A stretch of 64,000 nucleotides of DNA from JAFGHJ01 sp964606065 (GTDB lineage Bacteria > Hydrothermota > UBA3072), in contig CAZSEX010000005.1 of assembly GCA_964606065.1 (NCBI GenBank), positions 1-64,000 of the forward strand, in the 5' to 3' direction. Both the position numbers and the translations under genes were made by a program. This document shows positions 25,741 to 34,691 of the stretch, one piece after another. The notes beneath the pieces were generated by a model. The model was not told the origin of the DNA. It saw only the letters and a program-made list of their open reading frames with translations, and did no database searches. Within the stretch, counting starts at the first letter, position 1; each line of letters opens with the position of its first letter.

Positions 25741-27132
25741 ATGAAAAAATTTAGGTCTTTATTAATCTTAATTGTTTTTATAATCTCAAAACCAATAATT
25801 TTATCCGCCCAGGTAGGAACACCCGTAGAAATATGCAGCACTTATGTAAACTACGCGACCGCTTATAGCAACGGTCACAAAATTGCCAATTGTGGTTCAG
25901 CTCTCAGCGATACAATCTTTGTGGTTTACAATTACAAAGAGGACACAATTCATATTGCATATTCTTACGATCATGGAGCGACCTGGCAATCCCAGTCTTT
26001 CTGGGCAACACTTTGGGATAACGCCCACTGCCCTTCCCTTGATGTTTATGACAACTATCCCTGGGTTGTCTCCAGAGGAGATTCAGTGAACACAGGAGAA
26101 ATCTTCTTACGCAACCCCTTTGATTACTGTGTTCCTGAAAGAATCAGTTATACTCCCGGTCATTCGACGCTTCCAGCCATTGCCATCGACACTTTCGGCA
26201 ATAAACACATTGTATGGCAGGATAACACTCCGGGAAACTGGGATATTTATTACGCTTGCGCCAGTTCCACGAATGTCACCGATACTTTAAATCTAAGCAA
26301 TGATAGTCTCTCTTCCGATATGTATCCGTCTATAAGCGTTTTTAACGGAAATGAGTTACATGTAATATGGGAACGATATGAACCTCTCAGTGAATCACCT
26401 TACAGTATTGTTCATCGCTACCTCAAAGAAGATGTCTGGTCGGATAAAGAATTTTTAGCGGAGCCCACGTATATTCCCCTGCATCATCCGAGTCTGGACT
26501 TTTCCCACGGCGAGGACAGCCTCTCCGCCACCTGGGAAGACAGCTCGGAAGGAAAATCAGATGCTTATTTTTACGGCGGAAACGGAGGAAATTTGCCCAC
26601 ATTGGGCAACTCTCGATATCCTGTAATATCAACTATGGGTAAAATCTGGAGTTACCTATACTGGGAAGACAACAGTGACGGAGTCGATGATATTTATGCC
26701 CGCACTTATTACTTTACCACCGGATGGGGATTTTATAAATTCCGAGAAATTTACGCAGATGAAGACATGCGCTACCCCAGCGTCTCGGACTGCTATGTTG
26801 TATGGACCCAGGGAGATTCACCTCCTTATAAAGTCATGTTCGTCGATGAAGGATTACCCTGTGGAGTAGAAGGACCTGAATCTCCGGCAAGCTTAGAACT
26901 GAAAGTTTTTCCGAATCCCTTTACACAAAGAACAACCATTAACCTATCTTCATCCGCAAAAGAGAACTTCCAGCTAAGAGTTTACGACATTACAGGGCAA
27001 CTTATCCGGGCTTTGCCCGCAAACGAAACAACCTGGGACGGCAGGAATTCAAAAGGCGAACAAACAAAATCCGGAATTTACATCTTTAAGATAGAAGGCT
27101 ACAAACCGGCAAAAGTCATAAAATTGCTTTAA
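25741..27132 (+). CDS. Secreted beta-propeller-like protein with T9SS-type sorting domain
   Basis: 463-residue exported protein. Signal peptide at 1-24 (ending LSAQ), then a body of repeating beta units carrying Asp-box-like (SYDHGATWQSQS) and VWQDN/IWERY/TWEDS/YWEDN motifs spaced about 40-60 residues apart, suggestive of a beta-propeller. The C-terminal 80 residues (from about 383) form a type A sorting domain: VFPNPFTQ, LRVYDITGQ, WDGRNSKGE and SGIYIFKI. In Bacteroidetes this domain directs passage through the type 9 secretion system and surface anchoring; no T9SS gene is in this window. The ligand or substrate is unknown. Own consensus promoter; monocistronic. Confidence 0.75.
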   Translation: MKKFRSLLILIVFIISKPIILSAQVGTPVEICSTYVNYATAYSNGHKIANCGSALSDTIFVVYNYKEDTIHIAYSYDHGATWQSQSFWATLWDNAHCPSLDVYDNYPWVVSRGDSVNTGEIFLRNPFDYCVPERISYTPGHSTLPAIAIDTFGNKHIVWQDNTPGNWDIYYACASSTNVTDTLNLSNDSLSSDMYPSISVFNGNELHVIWERYEPLSESPYSIVHRYLKEDVWSDKEFLAEPTYIPLHHPSLDFSHGEDSLSATWEDSSEGKSDAYFYGGNGGNLPTLGNSRYPVISTMGKIWSYLYWEDNSDGVDDIYARTYYFTTGWGFYKFREIYADEDMRYPSVSDCYVVWTQGDSPPYKVMFVDEGLPCGVEGPESPASLELKVFPNPFTQRTTINLSSSAKENFQLRVYDITGQLIRALPANETTWDGRNSKGEQTKSGIYIFKIEGYKPAKVIKLL

Positions 27133-27725
27133 AACAAGCAAAAAACTTTTACCACAGCGAATACAAAGACAAAACAAACACACAGAGTACACAGAGACTT
27201 TTTGCTGTTTAAAACCCACCTCTCCACCCAAGAACATTCTCACACAAAAACACCAGGACACAAAGAAACAACAAAAAATATCTTAATTGTATTAAAAACC
27301 AACCCTTTCCAAAAACAAGTAACAACAAATCACATAAATATCACAAATGATTTCTATTTTCCCTTCCTAACTTTCCAACCCTCCAACCCCTCCCCAAAGT
27401 GTAAACCATGTGCTTCGGTTTTTACAAAAGCTAATTTTCACCTTGGAGTTTCATGATTTTTTTTCTTAAAACTTCACAAAACCTTATTTTAGCGTTAGCT
27501 AAGAAAGATTCTATTCAAGAGAAATATCTCGGAGATATAGTAGCGCGGGGGTTTATCCCCCGCAAATTACCTGTTGGGGACAAGCCCCAACTCTACTTGT
27601 GTTTCACCTGGAGTGAAATTGGGTGTTGATTTTATCCCCTTGTAAAAACCTTAAAACCATTGCGATTATTCCCTTAAAAAGAATAAAGGTTTAAAAAAGC
27701 ATGAAACTCCTGAATTTTCACCCCC
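27133..27725. repeat. Gene-free repeat block before lexA
   Basis: Left part (27150-27350) has minus-oriented decayed copies such as ACACACAGAGTACACAGAGA. The centre holds the double-hairpin repeat (27540-27596). The rest is plain AT-rich sequence. No open frame looks real. Confidence 0.6.
27540..27596 (+). repeat. Double-hairpin (three-way-junction-like) repeat
   Basis: GTAG/CTAC outer stem around GCGGGGG-tttat-CCCCCGC and GTTGGGG-acaag-CCCCAAC. Same architecture as 14697-14752, with changes confined mainly to the loop and linker positions. Confidence 0.8.
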
Positions 27726-27776
27726 TTGACAAAAAAGAAAAAACCAATATAATATTAAGTAAACATATGTTTACTT
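27726..27776 (+). promoter_or_regulatory. lexA-dinB promoter with LexA operator
   Basis: TTGACA (27726-27731), 16-base spacer, TATAAT (27748-27753), followed at once by a perfect 20-base palindrome AAGTAAACATATGTTTACTT (27757-27776). The palindrome covers the predicted transcription start, the usual place for an autorepressing SOS box. That it is the LexA site is inferred from position and symmetry. Confidence 0.75.
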
Positions 27777-27785
27777 GAGGCGCAA

Positions 27786-28343
27786 ATGGAAACCAAGGAA
27801 AAAATAGTTGAATTTTTAAAAGAATTTACGGCAAAGAAGGGTTTTGCTCCCAGTGTGAGGGAAATATCTTCTCATCTCGGATTCAAAAGTACAAAAGCCG
27901 TAAAAGTTCATCTGGATGAGCTCGCGCAAAAGGGGGTTATCAAGAAAATGAAGGGTGTTGCGCGCGGAATCGGTCTGCGGGAAGCAGGTATGCCGATACT
28001 GGGCAGAATCGCTGCGGGAAAACCGACTCTGGAATTCGAAGGAATAGACGGACATTTTTCTATGGACAAATGGAAAAACAATTTTCTTCTGAGAGTAAAA
28101 GGAGACAGCATGATAGACGCGGGTATTCATGAAGGCGACCTTGTGGTTATAGACAGAAAAAGAGAACCGATAAAAGGAAATATAGTGGTGGCTTTACTCG
28201 AAGATGAAACAACGGTCAAAAGACTCGATAAGAAAAACGGGAACTGGATTTTAAAGCCCGAAAACCCCGATTATCCGATCATAGACAAGAACTTCGAAGT
28301 AATAGGAGTGGTCATAGGAGTCATAAGGAGTTATTACAATTGA
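27786..28343 (+). CDS. lexA: LexA SOS repressor
   Basis: 185-residue SOS repressor and self-cleaving serine protease. N-terminal winged HTH (1-65, with APSVREISSHLGFKS as the recognition region), then the S24 domain with the Ala-Gly cleavage site A77-G78, nucleophile S108 in GDSM and general base K145. RecA on single-stranded DNA triggers cleavage and derepression. It is preceded by a consensus promoter and a 20-base palindrome, so autoregulation is expected. It overlaps dinB by 4 bases; the operon is a compact SOS mutagenesis unit. Confidence 0.95.
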   Translation: METKEKIVEFLKEFTAKKGFAPSVREISSHLGFKSTKAVKVHLDELAQKGVIKKMKGVARGIGLREAGMPILGRIAAGKPTLEFEGIDGHFSMDKWKNNFLLRVKGDSMIDAGIHEGDLVVIDRKREPIKGNIVVALLEDETTVKRLDKKNGNWILKPENPDYPIIDKNFEVIGVVIGVIRSYYN

Positions 28344-29470
28344 TTTTATACGCGGATCTCGATGCCTTTTTTGCTTCCGTCGAACAGGCTTTAAATCCCG
28401 ATTTAAGGGATAAACCTGTGGTAGTCGCCGGGAATCCCAAAAAGAGAAGGGGAGTAGTATCAGCCGCTTCTTACGCGGCGAGAAGATTCGGAGTCCATTC
28501 AGCCCAGCCGGTAGGGAAAGCCAGAGAAATCTGCCCTCACTGTATTTTCGTCGAACCCCACATGGGAGTTTACGAAACTTTCTCCGATATTTTCTATTCA
28601 ATACTCTATGAGTATTCTAATAAAATAGAAAAAATATCCATAGACGAAGCATTTATAGATCTGTCATTTTTTCCCATATTTGCCGAAAACCCTGAAAAGA
28701 CAGGCTGGGAAATAAAAAACAAAACAAGAAAAAGACTTCAAATAAACGTAACCATAGGCATATCTAAAAGTAAAACAGTGTCAAAAATAGCCGCCGAGCA
28801 GGTGAAGCCTGACGGGCTTATAGTCGTTCCCCCGGACAAAGAAGAAGAATATGTTTCCCCTCTTCCCATCTCGAAATTTCCGGGTATAGGAAAGCGTTCT
28901 GAAAAAGAATTTAACAAGATGAATATATTTACCATCGGAGACCTTTTAACTTACCCCAGAAGAGAAATATTGAATAAATTTGGTCTTAACGGAATTAAAT
29001 GGATAACTTCTATTTACTACAGCAGGATAAACAAAAATCAGCCGCAAAAATCTATATCCAAATCGAAAACCCTGGCTAAAGACACAAAGAATCTTGATAT
29101 ATTGTATTCTCTGTTGTATTATTTGACGCAAAAAGTGGCTTTGAAACTGCAAAAAGAGAATGTTTATACAACAAAAATTTCCGTGACCGTCAGAGCCGCC
29201 GATTTCAGCGAAAAAAAAGGATACAAAAAAATATCCCCGACAAATTTAGCCTCCGATATTTATCCCGTAGCCAGGGAAATTTTTACCAAAATACCCAAAA
29301 GATGGGTTCGTCTTATAAGTGTAAGAGCTTCGGATTTAACGAAAATGCCTTCTCTGTTCCGGGACACAAAAAAAATCAATCTGGAAAGAAAAATTTTAGA
29401 AATACGCGAACGCTACGGATTCAATTCCATACTACCTCTAATCAATATCGCAGGGAAACAAAAGAGATAG
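28340..29470 (+). CDS. dinB: DNA polymerase IV (Y-family, DinB)
   Basis: 376-residue translesion polymerase. Catalytic acids are seen at D6 (YADLDAFFASVE) and D102/E103 (SIDEAF), followed by the thumb PGIGKRSEKEF helix-hairpin-helix and a little-finger domain. The length is a little above the E. coli enzyme. No clear beta-clamp-binding motif could be assigned at the C-terminus by eye. Starts at a TTG that overlaps the lexA stop (TTGA), with AAGGAG 9 bases upstream, so its synthesis rises only with lexA transcription during SOS. Confidence 0.92.
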   Translation: MILYADLDAFFASVEQALNPDLRDKPVVVAGNPKKRRGVVSAASYAARRFGVHSAQPVGKAREICPHCIFVEPHMGVYETFSDIFYSILYEYSNKIEKISIDEAFIDLSFFPIFAENPEKTGWEIKNKTRKRLQINVTIGISKSKTVSKIAAEQVKPDGLIVVPPDKEEEYVSPLPISKFPGIGKRSEKEFNKMNIFTIGDLLTYPRREILNKFGLNGIKWITSIYYSRINKNQPQKSISKSKTLAKDTKNLDILYSLLYYLTQKVALKLQKENVYTTKISVTVRAADFSEKKGYKKISPTNLASDIYPVAREIFTKIPKRWVRLISVRASDLTKMPSLFRDTKKINLERKILEIRERYGFNSILPLINIAGKQKR

Positions 29471-29733
29471 TTATGGGTTTATCCTCACAAACCGTTACCA
29501 ATTTATAGGTAACCGCAATTAAACACTAAACGAGCAATTTATATTCTGGCGCACCAAAGAACACAAAAATATAATAAAAAATTAGTGCCATTGTGTCTTC
29601 GCGGTAACTTTTTTTCTTTCGCGCTTTTTTAAAAGTCAATCTAAAAGTGGTTTAGGTTTAGTGTGTTTCGTGGTTTAGAATATAAAAAATCTTGTGCCAA
29701 TCAGTGAAATCTGTGGTTAATTTTGGTAAAGTC
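29471..29733 (+). repeat. Degenerate intergenic repeats leading to the nnr promoter
   Basis: Near dinB a minus-oriented copy (CACCAAAGAACACAAAAAT) and then plus-oriented copies (TGTGTCTTCGCGGTAAC, TTTAGTGTGTTTCGTGGTTT, AATCTGTGGTTAATTT) that stop about 10 bases before the -35 of the next gene. No gene seen. Confidence 0.6.
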
Positions 29734-29762
29734 TTGACATATCCTTCATAAAATTATAAAAT
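29734..29762 (+). promoter_or_regulatory. Promoter of the NAD(P)HX repair gene
   Basis: TTGACA (29734-29739), 17-base spacer, TAAAAT (29757-29762). AGGAGG follows at 29774-29779. Confidence 0.7.
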
Positions 29763-29783
29763 AACTAAAATACAGGAGGAATG

Positions 29784-31519
29784 ATGAAAGTAGCTTCCGT
29801 TTTAGAAATGAGAAAAATGGACCAGACCGCCGTAACGAAATACGGTATCGACGAAATAGTTTTAATGGAAAACGCGGGCAACGCGGTTTTTTATACAATC
29901 GAAAAAGAACTCGGTATTAAAAACAATAAATTTCTTGTACTCGCGGGAGGAGGAAATAACGGCGGCGACGGAACGGTTACCGCGAGAAAACTTCACTCAA
30001 ACGAAGCACAGGTCAAATTTTTCCTTCTGACAGAAGAAAAAAAATTAAAGGGAATAACGAAGAAAAATTTTGAAATATTGAAGAAAATAGGCATACCTAT
30101 AAAGAAAAACGCGTCTCAAAAAGAAATCGAAAAAGAACTAAAAGAGACGGACGTGGTTGTCGACGCTATGCTGGGTACCGGTCTTTCCGGAGAAGTGAAA
30201 GGGATCTACAAAAAAGCAATTGAACTCGTAAATAAATCAGGTAAAAAAGTGGTAAGCGTCGATATTTCTTCGGGAATAAACGGAGATACGGGTGAAATTA
30301 TGGGAATCGCCGTTAAAAGCGATATAACCGTAACATTCGGTCTTCCAAAAATAGGAGACTTTAACTATCCGGGATACGAATACTGGAAAAGACTTTTCGT
30401 GTCTCATATTTCTTTTCCACCGGAACTCTACGAAGACGATTCGATTAAAACCGCAATAAATGTCCCTTTATTCCTCAATGAAAGAAAGGCAGACACGCAC
30501 AAAGGCTCTTTCGGTAAATGTTTATTTGTTTCCGGGTCAAAGAAATATCTGGGAGCGCCATATTTTTCCGCTATGTCATTTCTTAAAGCCGGCGGCGGAC
30601 TTTCTTATCTGGCAACGCCAGAATCTATTTCTTCTTCCATGGGGAAAAAAGGGAGAGAACTCGTTCTTCTTCCGCAAAAAGAGACAAAAACAGGCTCTGT
30701 CTCTAAAGAGAACTTAAAAAATCTAATCGAATTTTCAGAAGAAGTGGATTTTGTGGTAATGGGTCCGGGATTATCCCTCGATAAAGAAACACAAGAACTT
30801 GTTCGTACTCTCGTCACGAGAATAAAAAAACCCCTTTTAATCGACGGAGATGGACTAACCGCTTTAAAAGACAACATGGATATTCTCAAAAAAAGAAAAA
30901 ACCTGACGGTTTTAACCCCCCATCCCGGAGAATTCATAAGATTATTCGGCGGCAGGATGAAAGATACCAAAATAAATAGAGTAAAAATCACGCGGGAAAA
31001 AGCTAAAGAATACGGTTGTTTTATAGTTTTCAAAGGCGCGAACTCACTCATCGGATGTCCGGACGGAAAAATCTTTATAAATCTAACAGGAAATTCGGGC
31101 ATGGCTACCGCGGGTTCGGGAGACGTTCTTACAGGAATAATCGCCGCGATGTTCAAAATTGCTAAGGGAAACACCGAAAAAGAAATATTCGAGAACGCGA
31201 TCAGAACCGGAGTGNNNNNNNNNNNNNNNNNNNNNNNNNNNNNNNNNNNNNNNNNNNNNNNNNNNNNNNNNNNNNNNNNNNNNNNNNNNNNNNNNNNNNN
31301 NNNNNNNNNNNNNNTGCTAAGGGAAACACCGAAAAAGAAATATTCGAGAACGCGATCAGAACCGGAGTGCTTATACACGGTCTCGCCGGAGATATAGCAG
31401 CCGAAAAGAAAGGAAAAGACGGCATGACAGCAACAGATATTCTTAATTCAATACCGGAAACGATTAAGAAATACAGAAATGAAGGCGATAGTCTGATCGA
31501 AAATATACAAACAATATAA
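29784..31519 (+). CDS. nnr: Bifunctional NAD(P)H-hydrate epimerase/ADP-dependent dehydratase (split by an assembly gap)
   Basis: Metabolite-repair enzyme that epimerises and dehydrates damaged NAD(P)HX. The N-terminal YjeF_N epimerase domain (about 1-210, with GGGNNGGDG) is fused to the C-terminal kinase-fold dehydratase (GPGLSLD, LIDGDGLTAL, LTPHPGEF, MATAGSGDVLTGI). A 100-N gap at 31215-31314 has identical 55-base flanks. Removing one flank and the Ns (155 bases) gives a continuous frame of 526 residues ending at 31519 with the family tail LIHGLAGDIAAEKKG; as assembled the frame shifts. ATG at 29784 is preferred over 29781 because of AGGAGG spacing. Confidence 0.9.
31215..31314. other. Assembly gap with duplicated flanks inside nnr
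   Basis: 100 N between two identical 55-base copies (31160-31214 and 31315-31369). Collapsing them restores the nnr frame, which is direct evidence that no sequence is missing. Confidence 0.95.
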
Positions 31520-31532
31520 ATGGCAGTTCAAA

Positions 31533-32288
31533 ATGAAACCTCTCGATTGCAGGCATATATATTTAGACGGCAGGCATTATGATATGCAAAACCGTCATTT
31601 AGACGATTTACATTTTTATTTAAAGCAGATTAAGAACTATGGAGAACCTGTCCTTGAATTAGCATGCGGAACAGGCAGATTAACTATTCCAATAGCAGAA
31701 CAAGGATTCAATATAACCGGGTTGGATATATCCGGGAAAATGCTTAACCGAGCCAGAATAAAAGCAAATAAAAAAGGACTCAAACTTGACCTGGTAAAAG
31801 CCGATTGCAGAAACTTTAATTTGAGAAAGAAATTCAATTATATTTTTATACCTTTTAATTCGATAGCACATCTTCACGATTTAGAAAGTATCGAATCGTG
31901 TTTTTCTTCCGTAAAGAAACATTTATCACCAGACGGACGATTTGTTGTAGACATGTTTAATCCCATTTTAAGTATTTTGTCGAGAGACCCATCAAAATGT
32001 TATCCGGTTGTAGAATATCCGGACCCCGATGGGAAAGGTACCGTAGTTATAACGGAAAACAATATTTACGACGCGGTTAATCAAATTAATCGAATTAAAT
32101 GGTATTATAAAATAAATAATAAAGAAGAATATATAGAAGAACTAAATATGAGGATTTTCTATCCTCAAGAATTAAATGCTCTCCTTCATTACAATGGCTT
32201 CATTATTGAATCCAGGTTCGGAAATTATAATATGGAACCGTTTGTAACAACATCTAAAAAACAACTATTAGTCTGCTATAAAAAATAG
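31533..32288 (+). CDS. Class I SAM-dependent methyltransferase
   Basis: 251-residue methyltransferase with the SAM-binding motif VLELACGTGRLTIPIA (about 40-55), the acidic strand end TGLDIS and a motif IV-like FIPFNSIAHL. The C-terminal half is beta-rich, as in small-molecule methyltransferases of the Methyltransf_25 type. Substrate unknown. It begins 13 bases after nnr and is probably co-transcribed with it, with no functional link apparent. Confidence 0.8.
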   Translation: MKPLDCRHIYLDGRHYDMQNRHLDDLHFYLKQIKNYGEPVLELACGTGRLTIPIAEQGFNITGLDISGKMLNRARIKANKKGLKLDLVKADCRNFNLRKKFNYIFIPFNSIAHLHDLESIESCFSSVKKHLSPDGRFVVDMFNPILSILSRDPSKCYPVVEYPDPDGKGTVVITENNIYDAVNQINRIKWYYKINNKEEYIEELNMRIFYPQELNALLHYNGFIIESRFGNYNMEPFVTTSKKQLLVCYKK

Positions 32289-32372
32289 ACATAGAAAAAT
32301 AATAAATAAAGCACCCTGTATTAATATGGTATACATATTAGTCAAAATTATACCAAATTTGTCGATTATTAC

Positions 32373-32400
32373 TTGACATTTTTAGAATAATTATTAGAAT
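32373..32400 (+). promoter_or_regulatory. Promoter adjacent to the AAA ATPase start
   Basis: TTGACA (32373-32378), 16-base spacer, TAGAAT (32395-32400). The ATG at 32407 falls at about the expected transcription start, and there is no ribosome site, so the mRNA is probably leaderless. Confidence 0.6.
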
Positions 32401-32406
32401 ACCGGT

Positions 32407-33591
32407 ATGAAAATTTATCCTCGAAGGCTTACTCCCTTTTTGGCAAAAGAAAAAGATATTCCAAGAATCGTCGTTTTAACCGGAATGCGTCAGGTTGGAA
32501 AAACAACCCTGATGCGTCAAATATTCAAAAGGATCAAAAGCCCTAATAAGATTTTCCTGGACCTGGAAAATCCTTTAAATCGGAAAATATTCGAAGAAGA
32601 AAATTTTGACAATATTCTTTCCAATTTAGAGCGATTAAATTTCTCTCTCGGTGAAAAATCCTTTATCTTTCTGGATGAAGTACAACTCGCGCCGGATATC
32701 GTAAAGGCAGTTAAGTATCTTTATGATCATTACCAGATAAAATTCTTTTTGACCGGTTCGAGCAGTTTTTATTTAAAAAATCTATTTCCGGAATCTTTAG
32801 CGGGCAGGAAGATTATATACGAACTCTTTCCTTTAGATTTCGAAGAATTTTTGATTTTCAAGGAAATAAAAAAGAAAAGAGCCAAGGGATTTTCAGCCAA
32901 ATCAAAAAGTAAAAATAAAATCGATTTTGAATTACACAAAAATATTTTCGCCGAATATCTGGAATTCGGAGGTTTTCCCGCAGTAGCTCTGGAAAGGGAC
33001 AGAACACGGAAAAGACAGCTCTTTGAAGATATTTTTAAATCCTACTTCGAAAAAGATATAAAGAGTTTAGCTGAATTTAAAGAATTGGGTAAACTAAGAG
33101 ATTTAATCCTACTCTTGACAAACCGCGCGGGTTCAAAAATAGAAATTACTAAAATCGCTTCAGAGATAGGCATTTCCAGAGAAACGGTTTATTCTTATTT
33201 GAATTTTTTGGAAAAAACTTATTTTATATTTTTGCTTAGTCCATTTTCAAGAAAAGTTAATGGAGAGGTCAGGGGCGCGAAAAAGGTATATTTTTGCGAC
33301 AACGGACTCCTAAACTATCTTGGCAGAGTTTCAGGAGGAGCACTTTTTGAAGATGTGGTTTTCAAAAACCTCAAAAAATACGGTGAATTAAATTATTATG
33401 AAAGATACAAAGGACCGGAAATAGACTTTATATTAAATAAAAAAATTGCTTTCGAGGCAAAAATTAAACCTGACAGGCAGGATTTGAAAAAACTGAAAAG
33501 GACCGCGGAAAAATTGAATCTAAAAGAATATTTCCTGATTATGAAAGATTACGTGGAAATACCCGATTCTATTTTAGCACAGGATCTATAG
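32407..33591 (+). CDS. AAA ATPase with DUF4143 domain
   Basis: 394-residue protein of the AAA_14/DUF4143 family. Walker A TGMRQVGKTTL (about 25-35), Walker B FIFLDEVQ, sensor-like FFLTGSSS, then a winged-helix stretch (IASEIGISRETVYSYLNFLE) and a C-terminal restriction-nuclease-like fold with EIDFILN and FEAKI, as seen in DUF4143. Members are common and patchily distributed in anaerobes; their role is unknown. It ends 2 bases before the alcohol dehydrogenase gene, so the two share a transcript. Confidence 0.8.
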   Translation: MKIYPRRLTPFLAKEKDIPRIVVLTGMRQVGKTTLMRQIFKRIKSPNKIFLDLENPLNRKIFEEENFDNILSNLERLNFSLGEKSFIFLDEVQLAPDIVKAVKYLYDHYQIKFFLTGSSSFYLKNLFPESLAGRKIIYELFPLDFEEFLIFKEIKKKRAKGFSAKSKSKNKIDFELHKNIFAEYLEFGGFPAVALERDRTRKRQLFEDIFKSYFEKDIKSLAEFKELGKLRDLILLLTNRAGSKIEITKIASEIGISRETVYSYLNFLEKTYFIFLLSPFSRKVNGEVRGAKKVYFCDNGLLNYLGRVSGGALFEDVVFKNLKKYGELNYYERYKGPEIDFILNKKIAFEAKIKPDRQDLKKLKRTAEKLNLKEYFLIMKDYVEIPDSILAQDL

Positions 33592-33593
33592 AA

Positions 33594-34595
33594 ATGAAAG
33601 CCTGGGTTCTTGAAAAACAGGGAAAAGTCGAAACAAAACCTCTTATTAAAAAAGAAATTCCAGTTCCCGAAGTCAAAAAAAACGAAATACGCATAAAAAT
33701 CAAAGCAACCGGTATCTGCAGAACGGATTTACACGAAATAGAAGGCGACCTACCCCTGCATAAAAAACCCATCATTCCCGGACATCAAATCGCGGGAATC
33801 GTCGATAAAACAGGAGAAAACGTTACTTCCTTTAAAAAAGGAGACAGGGCAAGCGTTGCATGGTTATACAGTTCCTGCGGAAAATGTAAATTCTGTACCT
33901 CGGGAAGAGAAAATCTCTGTAGTGATGCAAAATTCACAGGCTGGGATGTTGACGGAGGCTACGCGGAATTTATTGTTATTGATGAAAAGTTCGCGTATCA
34001 CCTGGGGAAAAATCATTCTTTTGTGGAACAGGTGCCTTTTATGTGCGCCGGAATAACAGGTTACAGGGGATACCGTCTCGCGGATGTTAAGAAAGGCGAG
34101 AAATTAGGACTTTTTGGGTTCGGTCCCACTGCCGCTTTTGTCCTACAGATCGCCAAAGGAAAAGATATTGAATGTTTCGTGGTCACAAGAAGCCAACACA
34201 ATCAAAAATCGGCAAAAGAATTAAAAGCAGATTGGGTTGGGGACTACGAGGATAAATTCCCCGTAAAGCTCGATGCCGCGATATTCTATCCTCCAGCGGG
34301 AGAGCTTGTTTCCTACGTTTTATCTCTTCTCGAACCCGGAGGAAAGCTTATTCTCTCCCCCATCTACATGTCGTCCATAGAAATCGAAGATTATACAGGT
34401 CTTCTCTGGATGGAGCGGAGTATTAAATCCGTCGCGAATGTAACGCGCAAAGACGGTATAGAGTTTTTAAAAATCGCCGATGAAATAAGGCTAAAATCGC
34501 GGACAGAAGTATATGGTTTTGATAATATTCCCGAAGCACTAATAAAAGTCGCAAAAGGGGAAATAGACGGAACCGCAGTTGTCACGCTTGAGTGA
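33594..34595 (+). CDS. Zinc-dependent alcohol dehydrogenase
   Basis: 333-residue medium-chain dehydrogenase. Catalytic zinc motif CRTDLHEIEG followed by PGHQIAGIV, structural zinc cluster CGKCKFCTSGRENLC (four Cys), and a nucleotide-binding stretch LGLFGFGPTAAFVLQ, in which the usual GxGxxG is modified to GFGPTA. Closest in style to the AdhA-like zinc-binding alcohol dehydrogenases of bacteria and archaea. Likely a fermentative or aldehyde-detoxifying step. Directly downstream of the AAA ATPase with a 2-base spacer. Confidence 0.85.
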   Translation: MKAWVLEKQGKVETKPLIKKEIPVPEVKKNEIRIKIKATGICRTDLHEIEGDLPLHKKPIIPGHQIAGIVDKTGENVTSFKKGDRASVAWLYSSCGKCKFCTSGRENLCSDAKFTGWDVDGGYAEFIVIDEKFAYHLGKNHSFVEQVPFMCAGITGYRGYRLADVKKGEKLGLFGFGPTAAFVLQIAKGKDIECFVVTRSQHNQKSAKELKADWVGDYEDKFPVKLDAAIFYPPAGELVSYVLSLLEPGGKLILSPIYMSSIEIEDYTGLLWMERSIKSVANVTRKDGIEFLKIADEIRLKSRTEVYGFDNIPEALIKVAKGEIDGTAVVTLE

Positions 34596-34637
34596 TAAGT
34601 CGTATATCTCAAAAAAATGAACAACGAAGAAAGTTAC

Positions 34638-34665
34638 TTGACAAAACATTCTAAGAGCCTAAAGT
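34638..34665 (+). promoter_or_regulatory. Putative promoter of the C25 protease gene
   Basis: TTGACA (34638-34643), 16-base spacer, TAAAGT (34660-34665). It lies inside the longest open frame, which favours the downstream ATG at 34692 as the true start. Confidence 0.5.
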
Positions 34666-34691
34666 TACAAAGAAAACATCAGATAAATATT

